A stretch of 64,000 nt of DNA, from contig CANGDH010000001.1 of the NCBI GenBank assembly GCA_947452555.1, forward strand, positions 682,001 to 746,000. The letters run 5' to 3'. Positions 35,677 to 44,061 of this stretch are shown here, one piece after another. The notes under the pieces are model-generated. The model was given only the letters and a program-made list of their open reading frames with translations, was not told the origin of the DNA and did not search any database. Position 1 is the stretch's first letter. Each line of letters opens with the position of its first letter. This DNA is from Bacteroidota bacterium. GTDB taxonomy: Bacteria > Bacteroidota > Bacteroidia > Chitinophagales > Chitinophagaceae. The position numbers and the translations under genes are program-made.

Positions 35677-36252
35677 TTATTTAAGTTGGATCATTTTGTA
35701 ATCCACTCTTGTCTTACCTTTTGAAATATCATTCAACTTTCCTTGAATTAATTTCTTACGAAGCGGCTTGATATAGTCAATGAACAATTTACCCTCAATA
35801 TGATCATATTCATGCATTATAATACGTGCAGAAATCCCGTGGAAAGTTTCAGAATGTTCCTTAAACTGTTCGTCCACATAAGAAAGTGTTACTGTTTCAG
35901 GGCGTAATACGTCCTCTCTAATTTTAGGAATACTCAAACAGCCTTCATTATAAATCCAGTCCTTACCGCCGGTAGCAGTAATTTGTGGATTGATAAATAC
36001 TCGCTTAATACCTGGGGCATCAGAATAAGCTTCGTCCTCTGGTTCAGAGTTCTCAAAAATTTGAGCACTGTCCATTATGAACAAACGAATATTCTTATTG
36101 ATTTGTGGGGCTGCTAAACCTACCCCGCTGCTTTCGTACATAGTTTCCCACATATCTTCAATTAACAATGCAAGTTGAGGATAATCGGCCTGTATAGGCT
36201 CGCACACTTTTCTTAAAATAGTTGCTCCATAAGCAACAACTGGTAAAATCAT
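35677..36252 (-). CDS. def: peptide deformylase
   Basis: Removes the N-formyl group from nascent proteins. It has 191 residues with the three metal-site motifs: GVGLAAPQ (43-50), EGCLS with the Cys ligand (103-107) and HEYDH (147-151). An insert around residues 65-82 (rich in acidic residues) is typical of the Bacteroidota enzyme. It is co-directional with ruvX (48-base gap) and the exported hypothetical gene (15 bases). No fmt gene is present in the window. Confidence 0.96.
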   Translation of the reverse strand: MILPVVAYGATILRKVCEPIQADYPQLALLIEDMWETMYESSGVGLAAPQINKNIRLFIMDSAQIFENSEPEDEAYSDAPGIKRVFINPQITATGGKDWIYNEGCLSIPKIREDVLRPETVTLSYVDEQFKEHSETFHGISARIIMHEYDHIEGKLFIDYIKPLRKKLIQGKLNDISKGKTRVDYKMIQLK

Positions 36253-36300
36253 ATTAGTTCACATTATATTGGGCACAAAGTTATCGATAAAAGGGCAGTT

Positions 36301-36714
36301 TTAAGAACGGTTGACCAGATATTCCTGAAGTAGTATAGTAGCTGCTATTTGGTCAATGGTCTTTTTGTTCTGGCGATCCTTCTTTTTCATCCCCATTTCA
36401 ACCATGGCGCGTACTGCATTTTTGGAGCTATAACGCTCGTCTACCGTCTTAATTGGGATTAAAGGAAACTTCTTACCTAGCTCTATAATGGCTTTTTGGA
36501 CCAAGGGAGTGGCGTGGGTTGGCGTATCGTCTAAATTTAAGGGCTCCCCTATTAAAATAAGTTCTACGGGCTCTTTGGCAAAATAGTCAGCCAGAAAAGT
36601 ATATAGGTTTTTAGTGTCCACCGTAGTCAAGCCTGTTGCAATTATTTGCAAGGGGTCCGTAACGGCCAATCCGGTTCTTTTCCCACCGTAGTCAATACAA
36701 ATAATTCTAGGCAA
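36301..36714 (-). CDS. ruvX: putative pre-16S rRNA nuclease / Holliday junction resolvase-like
   Basis: A 137-residue RNase H-fold protein of the YqgF/RuvX family, implicated in 16S rRNA 5'-end maturation and earlier annotated as a Holliday junction resolvase. Motifs are IDYGGKRTGLAVTD (first catalytic Asp), LIGEPLNLDDTPT, DERYSSKNA and the C-terminal KKTIDQIAATILLQEYL. The start is TTG at 36714; an in-frame stop lies just upstream and no ATG is available. It is 15 bases downstream of the ubiA-like gene. Confidence 0.93.
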   Translation of the reverse strand: MPRIICIDYGGKRTGLAVTDPLQIIATGLTTVDTKNLYTFLADYFAKEPVELILIGEPLNLDDTPTHATPLVQKAIIELGKKFPLIPIKTVDERYSSKNAVRAMVEMGMKKKDRQNKKTIDQIAATILLQEYLVNRS

Positions 36715-36729
36715 AGCTATAAGTTAATG

Positions 36730-37614
36730 TTAAAAATAAATTTGAATGAAAATTGACGCTATTACAAAAATGCTGAATACAATACTAGCAATCCCGTTCG
36801 CTGTCATAAAAGCAATATTTACTTTGCTTAAGTCATTCGGTTTTACCAAGCTATGTTGGTATAATAACATTCCTATAAATACAATCAGACCTCCTAAATA
36901 TAAAAAATGAAAGCCACCAATAAAGTAGGCTACAATTACAAAAGCAGCAGAAAAAATATGCAATACACTTGCTATTTTCAATGCACGCACTAAACCCCAA
37001 TGGCTTGGCATGGAATATAAGGATTGAGATTTATCAAATTCGATATCCTGTAAAGCATAAATAATATCAAAGCCACTTACCCAAAATATTACTGCAAATG
37101 AAAACAATAATGGCAAAATGTCAAAATGACCAGTGACCGCTAAATAAGCACCAATAGGCGCTAGCGACAACCCTATCCCTAAAACCAAATGACATAAAAA
37201 AGTAAATCGTTTGGTATAACTATAAAATAAGATCACAAATAATGCAACAGGTGATAAGTAAAAGCAAATTGAATTAATAAAATATGTAGCAATCATAAAT
37301 ATCACTGCATTTAAAATAATAAATACCAATGCTTTTTCAGCTTTGATAATTCCAGCAGGTATTTCTCTTATGGCCGTTCTTGGATTTAATTTATCAAAGT
37401 GACGATCCAAGTACCTGTTAAAAGCCATGGCAGCAGACCTTGCAGTAAACATACATACCAACACCAAAACAAATTTCAATGCAATATGATCTATTTCAAT
37501 ATGAGCTAACCATTGATGTCTCCAACCTAATACAAAACCAATTAATGCAAAGGGTAATGCAAAAATAGTATGTGCAAATTTTACTAAACTCAAATAATTC
37601 TTAACTGTCGACAT
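36730..37614 (-). CDS. UbiA-family polyprenyltransferase (MqnP-like candidate)
   Basis: A 294-residue inner-membrane prenyltransferase with eight or nine helices and the two aspartate-rich motifs that bind magnesium-pyrophosphate: NRYLDRHFDKLNPRT and YALQDIEFDKSQ. It attaches a polyprenyl chain to an aromatic acid. It looks like 4-hydroxybenzoate-type UbiA, but Bacteroidota generally make menaquinone, so a futalosine-pathway MqnP role is more likely than ubiquinone synthesis; this is inferred. It heads a ubiA-ruvX-def-hypothetical run. Confidence 0.85.
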   Translation of the reverse strand: MSTVKNYLSLVKFAHTIFALPFALIGFVLGWRHQWLAHIEIDHIALKFVLVLVCMFTARSAAMAFNRYLDRHFDKLNPRTAIREIPAGIIKAEKALVFIILNAVIFMIATYFINSICFYLSPVALFVILFYSYTKRFTFLCHLVLGIGLSLAPIGAYLAVTGHFDILPLLFSFAVIFWVSGFDIIYALQDIEFDKSQSLYSMPSHWGLVRALKIASVLHIFSAAFVIVAYFIGGFHFLYLGGLIVFIGMLLYQHSLVKPNDLSKVNIAFMTANGIASIVFSIFVIASIFIQIYF

Positions 37615-37708
37615 ATTATAATTTCTTTCTTTTAATGCTCTTATTTCAACTTATTTATTCCATTCAAATTTTAATAACTACTGCCTTCATTTTTATAAAA
37701 GCACAACA

Positions 37709-38224
37709 CTATCTCACAAACTCCCATAAAACCACGGCGGCAGCCACTGAGATATTTAATGAATGTTTCATGCCCCATTGTGGTATTTCAATAACACCAT
37801 CACAAAGGGCAATCACTTCCTCACTCACTCCTTCCACTTCATTTCCAAAAACAAATGCAATAGGTGATCCGTTTTTATCCACTTCATTCAATGCAATGCT
37901 CCCTTCTGCTTGTTCAATAGCAAATACGGTATAGCCTTGTTTTTTAAGGTCCAATACTGCGTCGGTAGTTTGTTCGTAATACACCCAGTCCACCGACTCT
38001 GTAGCGCCTAAAGCTGTTTTATGAATATCTCTATGTGGAGGCTGAGGTGTTATCCCACATAAACAAATACCATTAATCAAAAATGCGTCGGCTGTCCTAA
38101 AAACACTGCCCACATTATGCATACTTCTTATATGATCCATCACCACCACGATAGGCTTTTTGGGGGCTATTTTAAAGTCCTCCACCGACATCCTTTCTAA
38201 CTGCTCCATGCTCAATTTACGCAT
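37709..38224 (-). CDS. TrmH/SpoU-family RNA methyltransferase
   Basis: A 171-residue SPOUT-class methyltransferase that uses SAM to 2'-O-methylate tRNA or rRNA ribose. Motifs are MDHIRSMHNVGSVFRTADAF (motif 1, with the conserved Asn/Arg), AFVFGNEVEGVSEE (motif 2) and IPQWGMKHSLNISVAAAVVLWE (motif 3), which build the knotted SAM site. It has no extra N-terminal RNA-binding domain. I choose ATG 38224; an in-frame TTG two codons upstream at 38230 is possible. It is divergent from mutS across 46 bases. The target nucleotide is unknown. Confidence 0.9.
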   Translation of the reverse strand: MRKLSMEQLERMSVEDFKIAPKKPIVVVMDHIRSMHNVGSVFRTADAFLINGICLCGITPQPPHRDIHKTALGATESVDWVYYEQTTDAVLDLKKQGYTVFAIEQAEGSIALNEVDKNGSPIAFVFGNEVEGVSEEVIALCDGVIEIPQWGMKHSLNISVAAAVVLWEFVR

Positions 38225-38256
38225 ACGCAAAAGTACGGTTTTTATGAAAAATTATG

Positions 38257-38264
38257 TAGGTTTG
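38257..38264 (+). promoter_or_regulatory. -7 promoter element of mutS
   Basis: TAGGTTTG fits TAnnTTTG and ends six bases before the mutS ATG at 38271. If used, the mRNA would have almost no leader. Confidence 0.4.
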
Positions 38265-38270
38265 TCTGCC

Positions 38271-40868
38271 ATGGCAAAATCCAATTCAGAAACCCCGCTA
38301 ATGCAGCAGCATAGCGCAATTAAGCAGAAATACCCTGACGCCATCTTATTATTTAGAGTAGGCGATTTTTATGAAACTTTCGGCCAAGACGCTGTAATTG
38401 CTTCTAAAGTGCTGGGCATTACCTTAACTAAAAGAAATAGTGCTTCTGAAAATAGTAGTGAATTAGCTGGTTTCCCACATCATTCCTTGGATACTTATTT
38501 GCATAAATTAGTAAAGGCAGGACATAGAGTGGCTATTTGTGACCAATTGGAGGACCCTAAGTCGGTAAAAGGTATTGTGAAAAGAGGGGTAACAGATATG
38601 TTGACACCTGGCATTGCTACCAATGATAAATTATTGGAGCATAAACAGAACAATTTCTTGGCTGCTATTTATATGGAAAACGATTTTGGTGGAATTGCCT
38701 TTTTGGATATAACTACTGGAGAGTTTTTAACTGCAGAAGGGAATACAGAATACATTGATAAATTATTACAAAGTCTCCAACCTGCTGAAATTTTATTTCC
38801 TAAAAGCTACCAAAATACTTTCAAGGAAATTTTCGGAAATGGATTTTATACTTATGGTTTAGATAGTTGGATTTTTGACGCCCCCTTTGCGACTGAACTT
38901 TTATTGAAACAATTTCAAACACAAACTTTAAAAGGATTTGGAATTGAAGATCAAGCAAAAGCAATTATTGCAGCAGGTGCCATATTACATTATCTAAAAG
39001 AAACGGAACATCCCCACTTACAACATATACATTCTATTAGTCGCATTCAAAGAGACGAAATATTATGGATGGATAAATTCACTATCCGTAATTTAGAATT
39101 AATTGGAAATGGTGCCGACCGAAAAGGATTGCTGGAAGTTATGGATGCCACCAAAAGCCCTATGGGAGCTCGTTTACTTAAACGTTGGTTGATTTTCCCA
39201 TTACAATCGGTGCCACATATTAATGCAAGATTAAATGCGGTAGCGTCTTTAATAAATAACCAGGAGCATGCACAAGAAGTACTAGCCCAAATTGAATTAT
39301 GTGGTGACATGGAAAGACTCGCAAGTAAATTGGCAAGTCGAAAAATTCAACCAAGGGAACTCATGCAATTAGGTAAATCATTGGAAGCCGTAGCTCAAAT
39401 TAAAATTGCACTTAGCGAATCTCCTAATGAATATTTACAAAAACTAAGTGCTGACTTAACAAACTGTGTTGACACTAAAAATAAAATATTCGACACCCTA
39501 CTAGAACAACCACCAGCAACTATTGTGAAAGGTGGATTCATTAAAGAAGGGGTGCTTGCTGAACTTGATGAGCTAAGAGCAATCTCTAGCGGGGGAAAAG
39601 AATTTTTAACACAAATTCAAAACAAAGAAGCAGAGATTACAGGTATTTCTTCTTTAAAAATTGGATATAATAATGTGTATGGATATTATTTAGAAGTTAC
39701 TCATGTGCACAAAAACAAAGTGCCTGCTGAATGGATCCGTAAGCAAACATTAACCACTGCAGAAAGGTATATCACACCAGAACTAAAAATTTACGAGGAG
39801 AAAATATTAGGAGCAGAGGATAAAATTTTAAGTATTGAGCATCAGCTATACCAACAATTACTAGACCACACATTAACTGCATTAAATGCGATTCAAACCA
39901 ATGGACAATTAGTCGCAGTGATTGACTGTTTAATTTGCTTTGCGACTATTGCGATTCAACATAAATATTGCAAGCCAACGATTGCAAGCGATTTAATATT
40001 AGACATTAAAGCGGGACGACATCCCGTGATTGAGCAAAACCTACCAGTGGACCAGTCTTATATTGCTAATGACCTGTTGTTAGATCCCAATAATCAACAA
40101 ATAATTATTCTTACAGGGCCCAATATGAGTGGTAAAAGTGCCGTGCTAAGACAAACTGCTTTAATTACTTTAATGGCGCATATGGGCTCTTATGTGCCCG
40201 CAGCTGCCGCTTCCGTCCCACTTACCGATAAGATATTTACTCGTGTTGGAGCCAATGATAATTTAAGTGCCGGCGAGTCCACTTTCATGGTGGAGATGAT
40301 AGAGACCGCTAGCATTTTAAATAATATAAGTGAGCGTAGTTTAATTTTATTAGATGAAATTGGGAGAGGCACTTCCACTTATGATGGTATTTCCATTGCA
40401 TGGAGTATTGTTGAATTTTTAAACCATGCTAAACAAAAGCCTAAAACTTTATTTGCAACGCATTACCATGAACTAAATGATTTAGAAGCGCAGTTACCTA
40501 ATGTCCATAACTACCATGTTAGTCATAAAGAAGTAGGTAATAAAATTATATTCTTACGCAAGTTGACTAAAGGTGGAAGCACCCATAGTTTTGGTATACA
40601 TGTTGCAAAAATGGCAGGTATGCCTTCTGCTTTGGTAGACAGAGCCAATGCCATTTTACAAGAGATGGAATTAAAAAATCAAGGCAGTCAAAACTTGGCT
40701 ACGCCTACTGCTCAAACAAGTGAATCTAAATTTCAGTTATCTATATTTGATGCCCATACAGAAACTTTTGAAGCACTTAGAAAAGAATTAGAAGCAATAG
40801 ATATTAATAACCTCACACCAGTGGAAGCATTAATGAAATTGCAAGCAATAAAGCAGAAGTTGAATTAG
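38271..40868 (+). CDS. mutS: DNA mismatch repair protein MutS
   Basis: Recognises mismatches and small loops and recruits MutL. I set the start at ATG 38271 (MAKSNSETPLMQQ), giving 865 residues; the frame is open back to 38160, but that part overlaps trmH and the promoter. The mismatch-binding Phe-x-Glu is at GDFYETFG (Phe33, Glu35). The ATPase has Walker A GPNMSGKS, Walker B LILLDEIGRGTS and the ATHYHEL block. The connector, lever and clamp domains are of ordinary length. The last four bases overlap the convergent dapA stop. Confidence 0.97.
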   Translation: MAKSNSETPLMQQHSAIKQKYPDAILLFRVGDFYETFGQDAVIASKVLGITLTKRNSASENSSELAGFPHHSLDTYLHKLVKAGHRVAICDQLEDPKSVKGIVKRGVTDMLTPGIATNDKLLEHKQNNFLAAIYMENDFGGIAFLDITTGEFLTAEGNTEYIDKLLQSLQPAEILFPKSYQNTFKEIFGNGFYTYGLDSWIFDAPFATELLLKQFQTQTLKGFGIEDQAKAIIAAGAILHYLKETEHPHLQHIHSISRIQRDEILWMDKFTIRNLELIGNGADRKGLLEVMDATKSPMGARLLKRWLIFPLQSVPHINARLNAVASLINNQEHAQEVLAQIELCGDMERLASKLASRKIQPRELMQLGKSLEAVAQIKIALSESPNEYLQKLSADLTNCVDTKNKIFDTLLEQPPATIVKGGFIKEGVLAELDELRAISSGGKEFLTQIQNKEAEITGISSLKIGYNNVYGYYLEVTHVHKNKVPAEWIRKQTLTTAERYITPELKIYEEKILGAEDKILSIEHQLYQQLLDHTLTALNAIQTNGQLVAVIDCLICFATIAIQHKYCKPTIASDLILDIKAGRHPVIEQNLPVDQSYIANDLLLDPNNQQIIILTGPNMSGKSAVLRQTALITLMAHMGSYVPAAAASVPLTDKIFTRVGANDNLSAGESTFMVEMIETASILNNISERSLILLDEIGRGTSTYDGISIAWSIVEFLNHAKQKPKTLFATHYHELNDLEAQLPNVHNYHVSHKEVGNKIIFLRKLTKGGSTHSFGIHVAKMAGMPSALVDRANAILQEMELKNQGSQNLATPTAQTSESKFQLSIFDAHTETFEALRKELEAIDINNLTPVEALMKLQAIKQKLN

Positions 40869-41749
40869 TCTGCGAACCTTTGTAAATAATTATGGATTTT
40901 TTGTTGCAAGCCAACGCTTACTGGAACCAATGGAAGTCTTAATTCATTTTCAATGACTCCTTGCTCAAACATATACGCTTTAATGCCGGCGGGGTTATTT
41001 TCCTCATACATATAAGAGTACCCTTCTACTAATAAATCGTTTAATCTTTTAGCCATACTAAAATCTCCTGCCATACAATAACGAATCATATCGCTAAATG
41101 GCTTAGGAAATGCGTTGGCAGCAACACTAATCACCCCGTCCATACCGCAAGCTATTTGAGCCATCACAATTTCGTCGTCTCCACTCACTACTAAGAAATC
41201 ACTAGGACGATCTCTTAATATTTCAATCGTCTGCGCCATTTCTGGACCCGCTTCTTTTACACCAGCAATATTTGGATGTGCCGCCAAACGAATGGTGGTT
41301 GCTGCTGTCATATTACGACCAGTACGTCCTGGTACATTGTATAATAAAATTGGCTTTGGTGCAGCGTTAGCTAAGGCGATATAATGTTGGTATAAACCTT
41401 CTTGAGAAGGTTTATTATAATAAGGTGTTACACTTAAAATTGCAACCACTTTTGATAAATCAAATTTGCTAAAAGACTTGATAACTTCTGCAGTGTTATT
41501 TCCCCCAATCCCAACAACGATAGGCACTCTTCCATTTACTTTATTCACTGTACAATTAAACACTGTAAACTTTTCTTCGTCAGACAATACTACCGACTCT
41601 CCAGTGGTTCCTAATGTAACTACATAATCAACACCCCCTTTTATTTGGATATCAATAATGTTTTCAAGTGCTGCAAAATCAATTGATTTGTCTTTCTTAA
41701 ATGGAGTTACTAATGCGACTCCTGTTCCTTTTAGTGTTTGTCTTAACAT
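40865..41749 (-). CDS. dapA: 4-hydroxy-tetrahydrodipicolinate synthase
   Basis: Condenses pyruvate with aspartate semialdehyde in lysine and meso-diaminopimelate synthesis. I take ATG 41749 (MLRQTLKGTGVALVTPF), giving 294 residues; the frame extends to 41800 but overlaps accA. Motifs are TLGTTGESVVLSDEE, ILLYNVPGRTG with the catalytic Tyr, and IAGVKEAG with the Schiff-base Lys. It is 20 bases downstream of accA on the same strand, and its stop overlaps that of mutS. Confidence 0.96.
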   Translation of the reverse strand: MLRQTLKGTGVALVTPFKKDKSIDFAALENIIDIQIKGGVDYVVTLGTTGESVVLSDEEKFTVFNCTVNKVNGRVPIVVGIGGNNTAEVIKSFSKFDLSKVVAILSVTPYYNKPSQEGLYQHYIALANAAPKPILLYNVPGRTGRNMTAATTIRLAAHPNIAGVKEAGPEMAQTIEILRDRPSDFLVVSGDDEIVMAQIACGMDGVISVAANAFPKPFSDMIRYCMAGDFSMAKRLNDLLVEGYSYMYEENNPAGIKAYMFEQGVIENELRLPLVPVSVGLQQKIHNYLQRFAD

Positions 41750-41769
41750 AGTGATTAAAGATAATAGAT

Positions 41770-42744
41770 TTATGCTTCTTCCCAAAAGCCCATTTTGCAA
41801 TATTTTTCAATTCTATCTTCCACTCTTTTTGCTGGATTGGTATTAATGACTTCCGCCAAAGCTTTTATAATGTTTTCTTTTAAAAGTTTTGCCGCTGCAT
41901 CATAATCCCAATGTGCTCCCCCCACTGGTTCTGAAACTATTTCGTCAATCAATCCAAAACCTTTCATATCAATAGAAGTCAATTTTAATTGTTCAGCCGC
42001 TAATTCCTTCTTATCCCAGCTTCTCCATAAAATAGAACTACAGCTTTCTGGAGAAATTACAGTGTACCAAGTGTTTTCCATCATCAAAGTCTTGTCACCT
42101 ACGCCAATTCCTAAAGCACCGCCACTAGCGCCTTCCCCTATAATACATATAATAATAGGCACTTGTAAACGTACCATTTCATAAATATTACGCGCAATGG
42201 CTTCTCCTTGGCCTCTTTCCTCCGCTTCTAGGCCTGGATAAGCTCCTGGAGTATCAATTAAGCAAATGACTGGTTTATTGAATTTTTCAGCCAATTTCAT
42301 CAGTCTAAGGGCCTTTCTGTACCCCTCAGGGTTAGCCATTCCAAAGTTTCTTAGCTGTCTAGCCTTGGTATTACTACCTTTTTGCTGACCAATGACCATA
42401 ACGGTATGCCCGTCTAATTCGGCAAATCCACCCACCATGGCCTTGTCGTCCTTCACATTACGGTCACCATGTAATTCAACAAACTTGTCGAACATGAGGT
42501 GCACATACTTTAAGGTATAAGGGCGGTCAGGATGACGGCTTAATTGCACACGTTGCCAAGGCGAAAGGCTTTCTGTGATTGCTTTTCGCTTATCCAATAT
42601 AGATTGCTCTAATTGTTTTACGGTAGCAGATAAATCTATTTTAGGATTCTTGTCGGCCAGCTTTTTAGTGGCATCAATTTGTTCATACAAGTCCTTAATT
42701 GGTTGTTCGAAATCTAAAAACTGTCTATTTGGGTATTCTGGCAT
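41770..42744 (-). CDS. accA: acetyl-CoA carboxylase carboxyltransferase subunit alpha
   Basis: Half of the carboxyltransferase that makes malonyl-CoA for fatty acid synthesis. It has 324 residues with the family blocks [56 protein letters not shown] and [15 protein letters not shown], which form the CoA/biotin site. The N-terminus ([19 protein letters not shown]) is the usual helical start. accD is not in the window. It lies beside the tRNA-Asp gene, which is on the other strand. Confidence 0.97.
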   Translation of the reverse strand: MPEYPNRQFLDFEQPIKDLYEQIDATKKLADKNPKIDLSATVKQLEQSILDKRKAITESLSPWQRVQLSRHPDRPYTLKYVHLMFDKFVELHGDRNVKDDKAMVGGFAELDGHTVMVIGQQKGSNTKARQLRNFGMANPEGYRKALRLMKLAEKFNKPVICLIDTPGAYPGLEAEERGQGEAIARNIYEMVRLQVPIIICIIGEGASGGALGIGVGDKTLMMENTWYTVISPESCSSILWRSWDKKELAAEQLKLTSIDMKGFGLIDEIVSEPVGGAHWDYDAAAKLLKENIIKALAEVINTNPAKRVEDRIEKYCKMGFWEEA

Positions 42745-42792
42745 ATTGTTAGTTTGGGGTGTAAAAATAATACATGATTTTTTAATAAAAGA

Positions 42793-42825
42793 TTTGTTTA
42801 AAAAACTTCTTTCCCCTTATCTTTG
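42793..42825 (+). promoter_or_regulatory. promoter of tRNA-Asp
   Basis: TTTG (42793-42796) and TATCTTTG (42818-42825), separated by 21 bases, match the Bacteroidota consensus and lie 35 bases before the tRNA. Confidence 0.7.
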
Positions 42826-42860
42826 CAACCCGGAAACGAAAACGCTTCTGGGAAGTTCTT

Positions 42861-42934
42861 GGATCGGTAGTTCAGTTGGTTAGAATGCCGCCCTGTCACG
42901 GCGGAGGTCGCGGGTTCGAGTCCCGTCCGGTCCG
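42861..42934 (+). tRNA. tRNA-Asp (GTC anticodon)
   Basis: A 74-base cloverleaf. The acceptor GGATCGG pairs with CCGGTCC (one G-U), the D arm holds AGTTCAGTTGGTTAGAAT, the anticodon stem GCCGC/GCGGA-type encloses loop CTGTCAC with anticodon GTC, and the T arm is CGGGTTCGAGTCCCG. The discriminator base is G, as expected for Asp. CCA is not encoded. It has its own promoter and terminator, so it is a single-gene transcript. Confidence 0.97.
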
Positions 42935-42948
42935 CAATAAAACACAGA

Positions 42949-42975
42949 ACCCCTTGATTATCAAGGGGTTTTTTT
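42949..42975 (+). terminator. terminator after tRNA-Asp
   Basis: ACCCCTTGA, loop TTA, TCAAGGGGT followed by a run of Ts; a nine-base perfect stem 14 bases after the tRNA. Confidence 0.92.
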
Positions 42976-42980
42976 ATGCA

Positions 42981-43012
42981 TAGAAGGCAACAATTTAAAT
43001 TGTTGCCTTCTA
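42981..43012. repeat. 32-base perfect palindrome
   Basis: TAGAAGGCAACAATTT is followed immediately by its exact reverse complement, with no spacer. It lies five bases after the tRNA-Asp terminator's T run and 51 bases before the 3' end of the convergent LuxR-type gene. A second small inverted repeat (TGGAAGT, five bases, ACTTCCA, 43015-43033) follows. It may be a terminator for the minus-strand gene, a recombination or protein-binding site, or a cruciform former. Confidence 0.8.
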
Positions 43013-43063
43013 TTTGGAAGTATCTAACTTCCATTTCTTCCTAATATTTGAATAAATGAAAAT

Positions 43064-43732
43064 TTATTTAAGGACCCTATAACTAAGTTCATTTCTAGAA
43101 TTCACACCGTATTTTTTATAAATAGACTTTGTGTGCCTGTTTACAGCAAATGTGCTTAGGCCTATAATAATGGCTATTTGCTTATAAGAATAACCTTTAA
43201 TTAAATAAGATAAAACCGAAAACTCTTTATTAGTTAATTCAAAATTTGAGTCTGTATTCTGTTCCTCTATTTTTTCAGATAATATACTGTCTTCCGTTTT
43301 GCTTTCTTGCTGTATAAAGGAACTAATGAGTGCGTCAATTTTATTTTTAGGTAAGAAAAACTTATTTTTTTTTAGAAAGTTAATCGCAAATAAAAATTCA
43401 GACTCATCGTCTGTAATGTCTATATGTCCATTAAATCCTTCTAATAAAATTAATTTAATCTCTTCAACGTCTTTTGGATAACCAACAGAAATTAACTTTA
43501 CGTCAATACCAAGTGCTTTAATTTGAACCATGTATTCTTTATGAAATTCATTCTCAATATCAATAAAAAGTATATAATTAGTTAAGCCCAGTTTATCTAT
43601 ACTTTCAATATTATTGAGTAGCATTTTTATATCGGTAAATTCACAACATATTACAAAACCATTCAATTTTTCAACTGTAAGATCAAACCATTTTTTAATA
43701 ATGGGGGTAATGACAAATGCACCAATTTGCAT
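43064..43732 (-). CDS. LuxR-type regulator with receiver-like N-terminus
   Basis: A 222-residue protein when started at ATG 43732 (MQIGAFVITPIIKKW); the frame is open to 43813 but the extra part looks non-coding. The C-terminal ~65 residues are a LuxR/FixJ helix-turn-helix (LTNKEFSVLSYLIKGYSYKQ, IGLSTFAVNRHTKSIYKKYG). The N-terminal part has the beta/alpha order of a response-regulator receiver, including ILFIDIENE at the phospho-acceptor position, LISVG and GFNGHIDI, but the usual acidic pair near the N-terminus is not obvious, so phosphorylation is uncertain. No histidine kinase is adjacent. A heptamer repeat lies upstream. Targets unknown. Confidence 0.75.
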   Translation of the reverse strand: MQIGAFVITPIIKKWFDLTVEKLNGFVICCEFTDIKMLLNNIESIDKLGLTNYILFIDIENEFHKEYMVQIKALGIDVKLISVGYPKDVEEIKLILLEGFNGHIDITDDESEFLFAINFLKKNKFFLPKNKIDALISSFIQQESKTEDSILSEKIEEQNTDSNFELTNKEFSVLSYLIKGYSYKQIAIIIGLSTFAVNRHTKSIYKKYGVNSRNELSYRVLK

Positions 43733-44061
43733 AATATTTTTTTGAATTTTTACAAAAAACAAATAATTCAAAAAAAGTTTTAACAGCTGTGAATGTCTGC
43801 TTGGGGGAGACAAAACATTTGATTAAATTCGTATGAATAAATACAATAATAGATTAAATTCTAGTTAAACAATGAATATATAATTAGTACTAATGATCAA
43901 TAATTGTACTAATTATAGTTATTAGTTATTAGTTATTAGTTATTAGTTATTAGTTATTAGTTATTAGTTATTAGTTATTAGTTATTACAAAATAAAATAT
44001 TTGAATAATACTAATTTTCAATTATTTATATAAAAAAATTGAAAAATAAAATAATTTAACC
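43733..44061. other. 329-base AT-rich intergenic region
   Basis: Between the start of the LuxR-type gene and the end of the Old Yellow Enzyme gene. It is strongly AT-rich and holds the ten-copy heptamer array at 43918-43987. I see no gene, no RNA and no clear terminator in it. Confidence 0.7.
43918..43987. repeat. ten perfect tandem copies of a 7-base unit
   Basis: GTTATTA is repeated ten times without error (70 bases). It starts 186 bases upstream of the LuxR-type gene's ATG and 75 bases after the OYE stop. Perfect copies imply recent expansion by slippage, so copy number may vary between cells or strains. Confidence 0.95.

Noticed and set aside
38160..38270. Longer N-terminus for MutS
   Set aside because: It overlaps the trmH-like gene and the promoter, and MutS homology begins after ATG 38271.
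41750..41800. Longer N-terminus for DapA
   Set aside because: It overlaps the end of accA and adds residues not found in DapA.
42798..43034. Open frame antisense to tRNA-Asp with an RTGLEPATSAVTGR-type product
   Set aside because: It is the well-known false protein produced by translating the complement of a tRNA gene and its terminator.
42861..43813. Mobile element integrated at tRNA-Asp
   Set aside because: No integrase, no duplicated tRNA 3' end and no composition break were seen; only the palindrome is unusual.
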